DNA from: Ehretia macrophylla
Lineage: Eukaryota; Streptophyta; Magnoliopsida; Boraginales; Ehretiaceae
NCBI GenBank assembly: GCA_037974665.1
Contig: CM075765.1
Span: forward strand, 14,503,501-14,567,500
Direction of reading: 5' to 3'
Length of the DNA: 64,000 bases
Position 1 is the stretch's first letter. Every line of letters starts with the position of its first letter. A model generated the notes under the pieces. The model saw nothing but the letters and a program-made list of their open reading frames with translations, was not told where the DNA came from and ran no database searches. Shown piece after piece: positions 63,443-64,000 of this stretch. The translations under genes were made by a program, and so were the position numbers.

Positions 63443-64000
63443 ACATTTGAGTTGTTAAAATATGCATTTACATGGTTAATATAATGTTCCATGTACTTGT
63501 TTGTGTATGTATTCGTGGTTTACAGGTGGATTGTTTATATTTTCGCGGGTAGATTATATGCGTATGGAAGTGTTGTCGTTGAAATATATGATTAAAATTG
63601 GTTTGATTGCTAGTGTAGTTGATTATGTAGTCCATTTAGTTATTCTAGTGCTTAGTAAGTTCATTTAGTCTTAACCGAGTATACAAAATAAATTGGGATT
63701 TTGATAATGTAGCTCTTTTAGTGGAATTATAGGAATCAAATGTGGAGTTGTTTCTTTTCAGTAAAATGTAGTACTAAGTCCCGTATCAGGTGTCCTCTTT
63801 TATTTTTGTTTTGGCCAAATGTGCCTGTTGTGGAGCAATTTTCATATTAAATTTGTTACATTTTTTAAACTGGAAGATAATATTCGAAATGTATTTCACT
63901 ATTTCCATAATAATTTTGAAAAAATAATGAGTGAAACAGTATGCAAAATTCTTAGAAATTCACTACTTTGACTCATAAGATAATGAGGATTCAATTTAGG
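63375..64000 (+). other. Probable first intron of the carrier gene
   Basis: No continuation of the carrier sequence is visible up to the window end. It starts with a weak donor and a (TA)n tract at 63402-63440. Confidence 0.5.
63402..63440 (+). repeat. (TA)n microsatellite near the carrier donor site
   Basis: About 19 TA units begin 27 bases after the inferred exon end. Confidence 0.9.

Noticed and set aside
63380-63450. Carrier protein continuing into a Tyr-Ile repeat tail
   Set aside because: The conserved carrier sequence breaks at a possible donor, and the tail is a translated (TA)n microsatellite.

Overview
This is a eudicot plant nuclear genome segment. The evidence is three intron-bearing host genes with plant-type proteins embedded in AT-rich DNA, together with plant transposon classes: Ty1/copia and Ty3/gypsy chromovirus elements, a TRIM, tRNA-derived SINEs, and hAT, Mutator and pogo (Emigrant-like) elements. 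No bacterial, organellar or viral genome features dominate. Species cannot be fixed from the sequence; most of the window is mobile DNA.

Layout. 1-5000: AT-rich repeats, with a Mutator-type MITE (278-1129) inside a pogo/Emigrant-like element and two copies of a very short SINE. 5268-8622 (+): a six-exon RABH1/Rab6 small GTPase gene, the best-supported gene here, with CT and CA microsatellites in its upstream leader. 9685-12348: a hAT-type element carrying two further nested elements. 14740-19387 (-): a five-exon gene for a 198-residue plant protein with one C-terminal membrane segment, with SINEs in its last intron and downstream. 21000-22770: three short inverted-repeat MITEs.

22814-41000 (-): a degenerate Ty1/copia retrotransposon (target duplication GATCT) that was later entered by a 10.0-kb Ty3/gypsy chromovirus at 27359-37360 (duplication TCTAG) and by a 255-bp solo LTR at 26572-26826 (duplication GCCTC). 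LTR divergence (about 7.5% by eye for copia, about 3% for gypsy) agrees with the nesting order. All coding regions carry stops, frameshifts or lost metal-binding residues. The copia has a 2-kb leader between its primer site and gag. That leader holds a regular array of five tRNA-like units with Pol III box A/box B signatures, read opposite to the element. This is the most unusual structure in the window.

41835-43886 and 50374-54534: two large solo LTRs with perfect 5-bp duplications. 43900-50400: nested MITEs and a LINE 3' remnant, itself split by a hAT MITE and a solo LTR. 55302-55982: a second copy of the Mutator-type MITE. 56158-56719: an intact TRIM. 62851 to the window end (+): first exon and intron start of a BRITTLE1-like (BTL) mitochondrial carrier family gene.

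The host genes do not form a functional cluster. They are separate plant genes for Golgi trafficking, an uncharacterised membrane protein and a carrier, kept apart by layered retrotransposon and MITE insertions. All boundaries and divergence figures were read by eye, with no database search.
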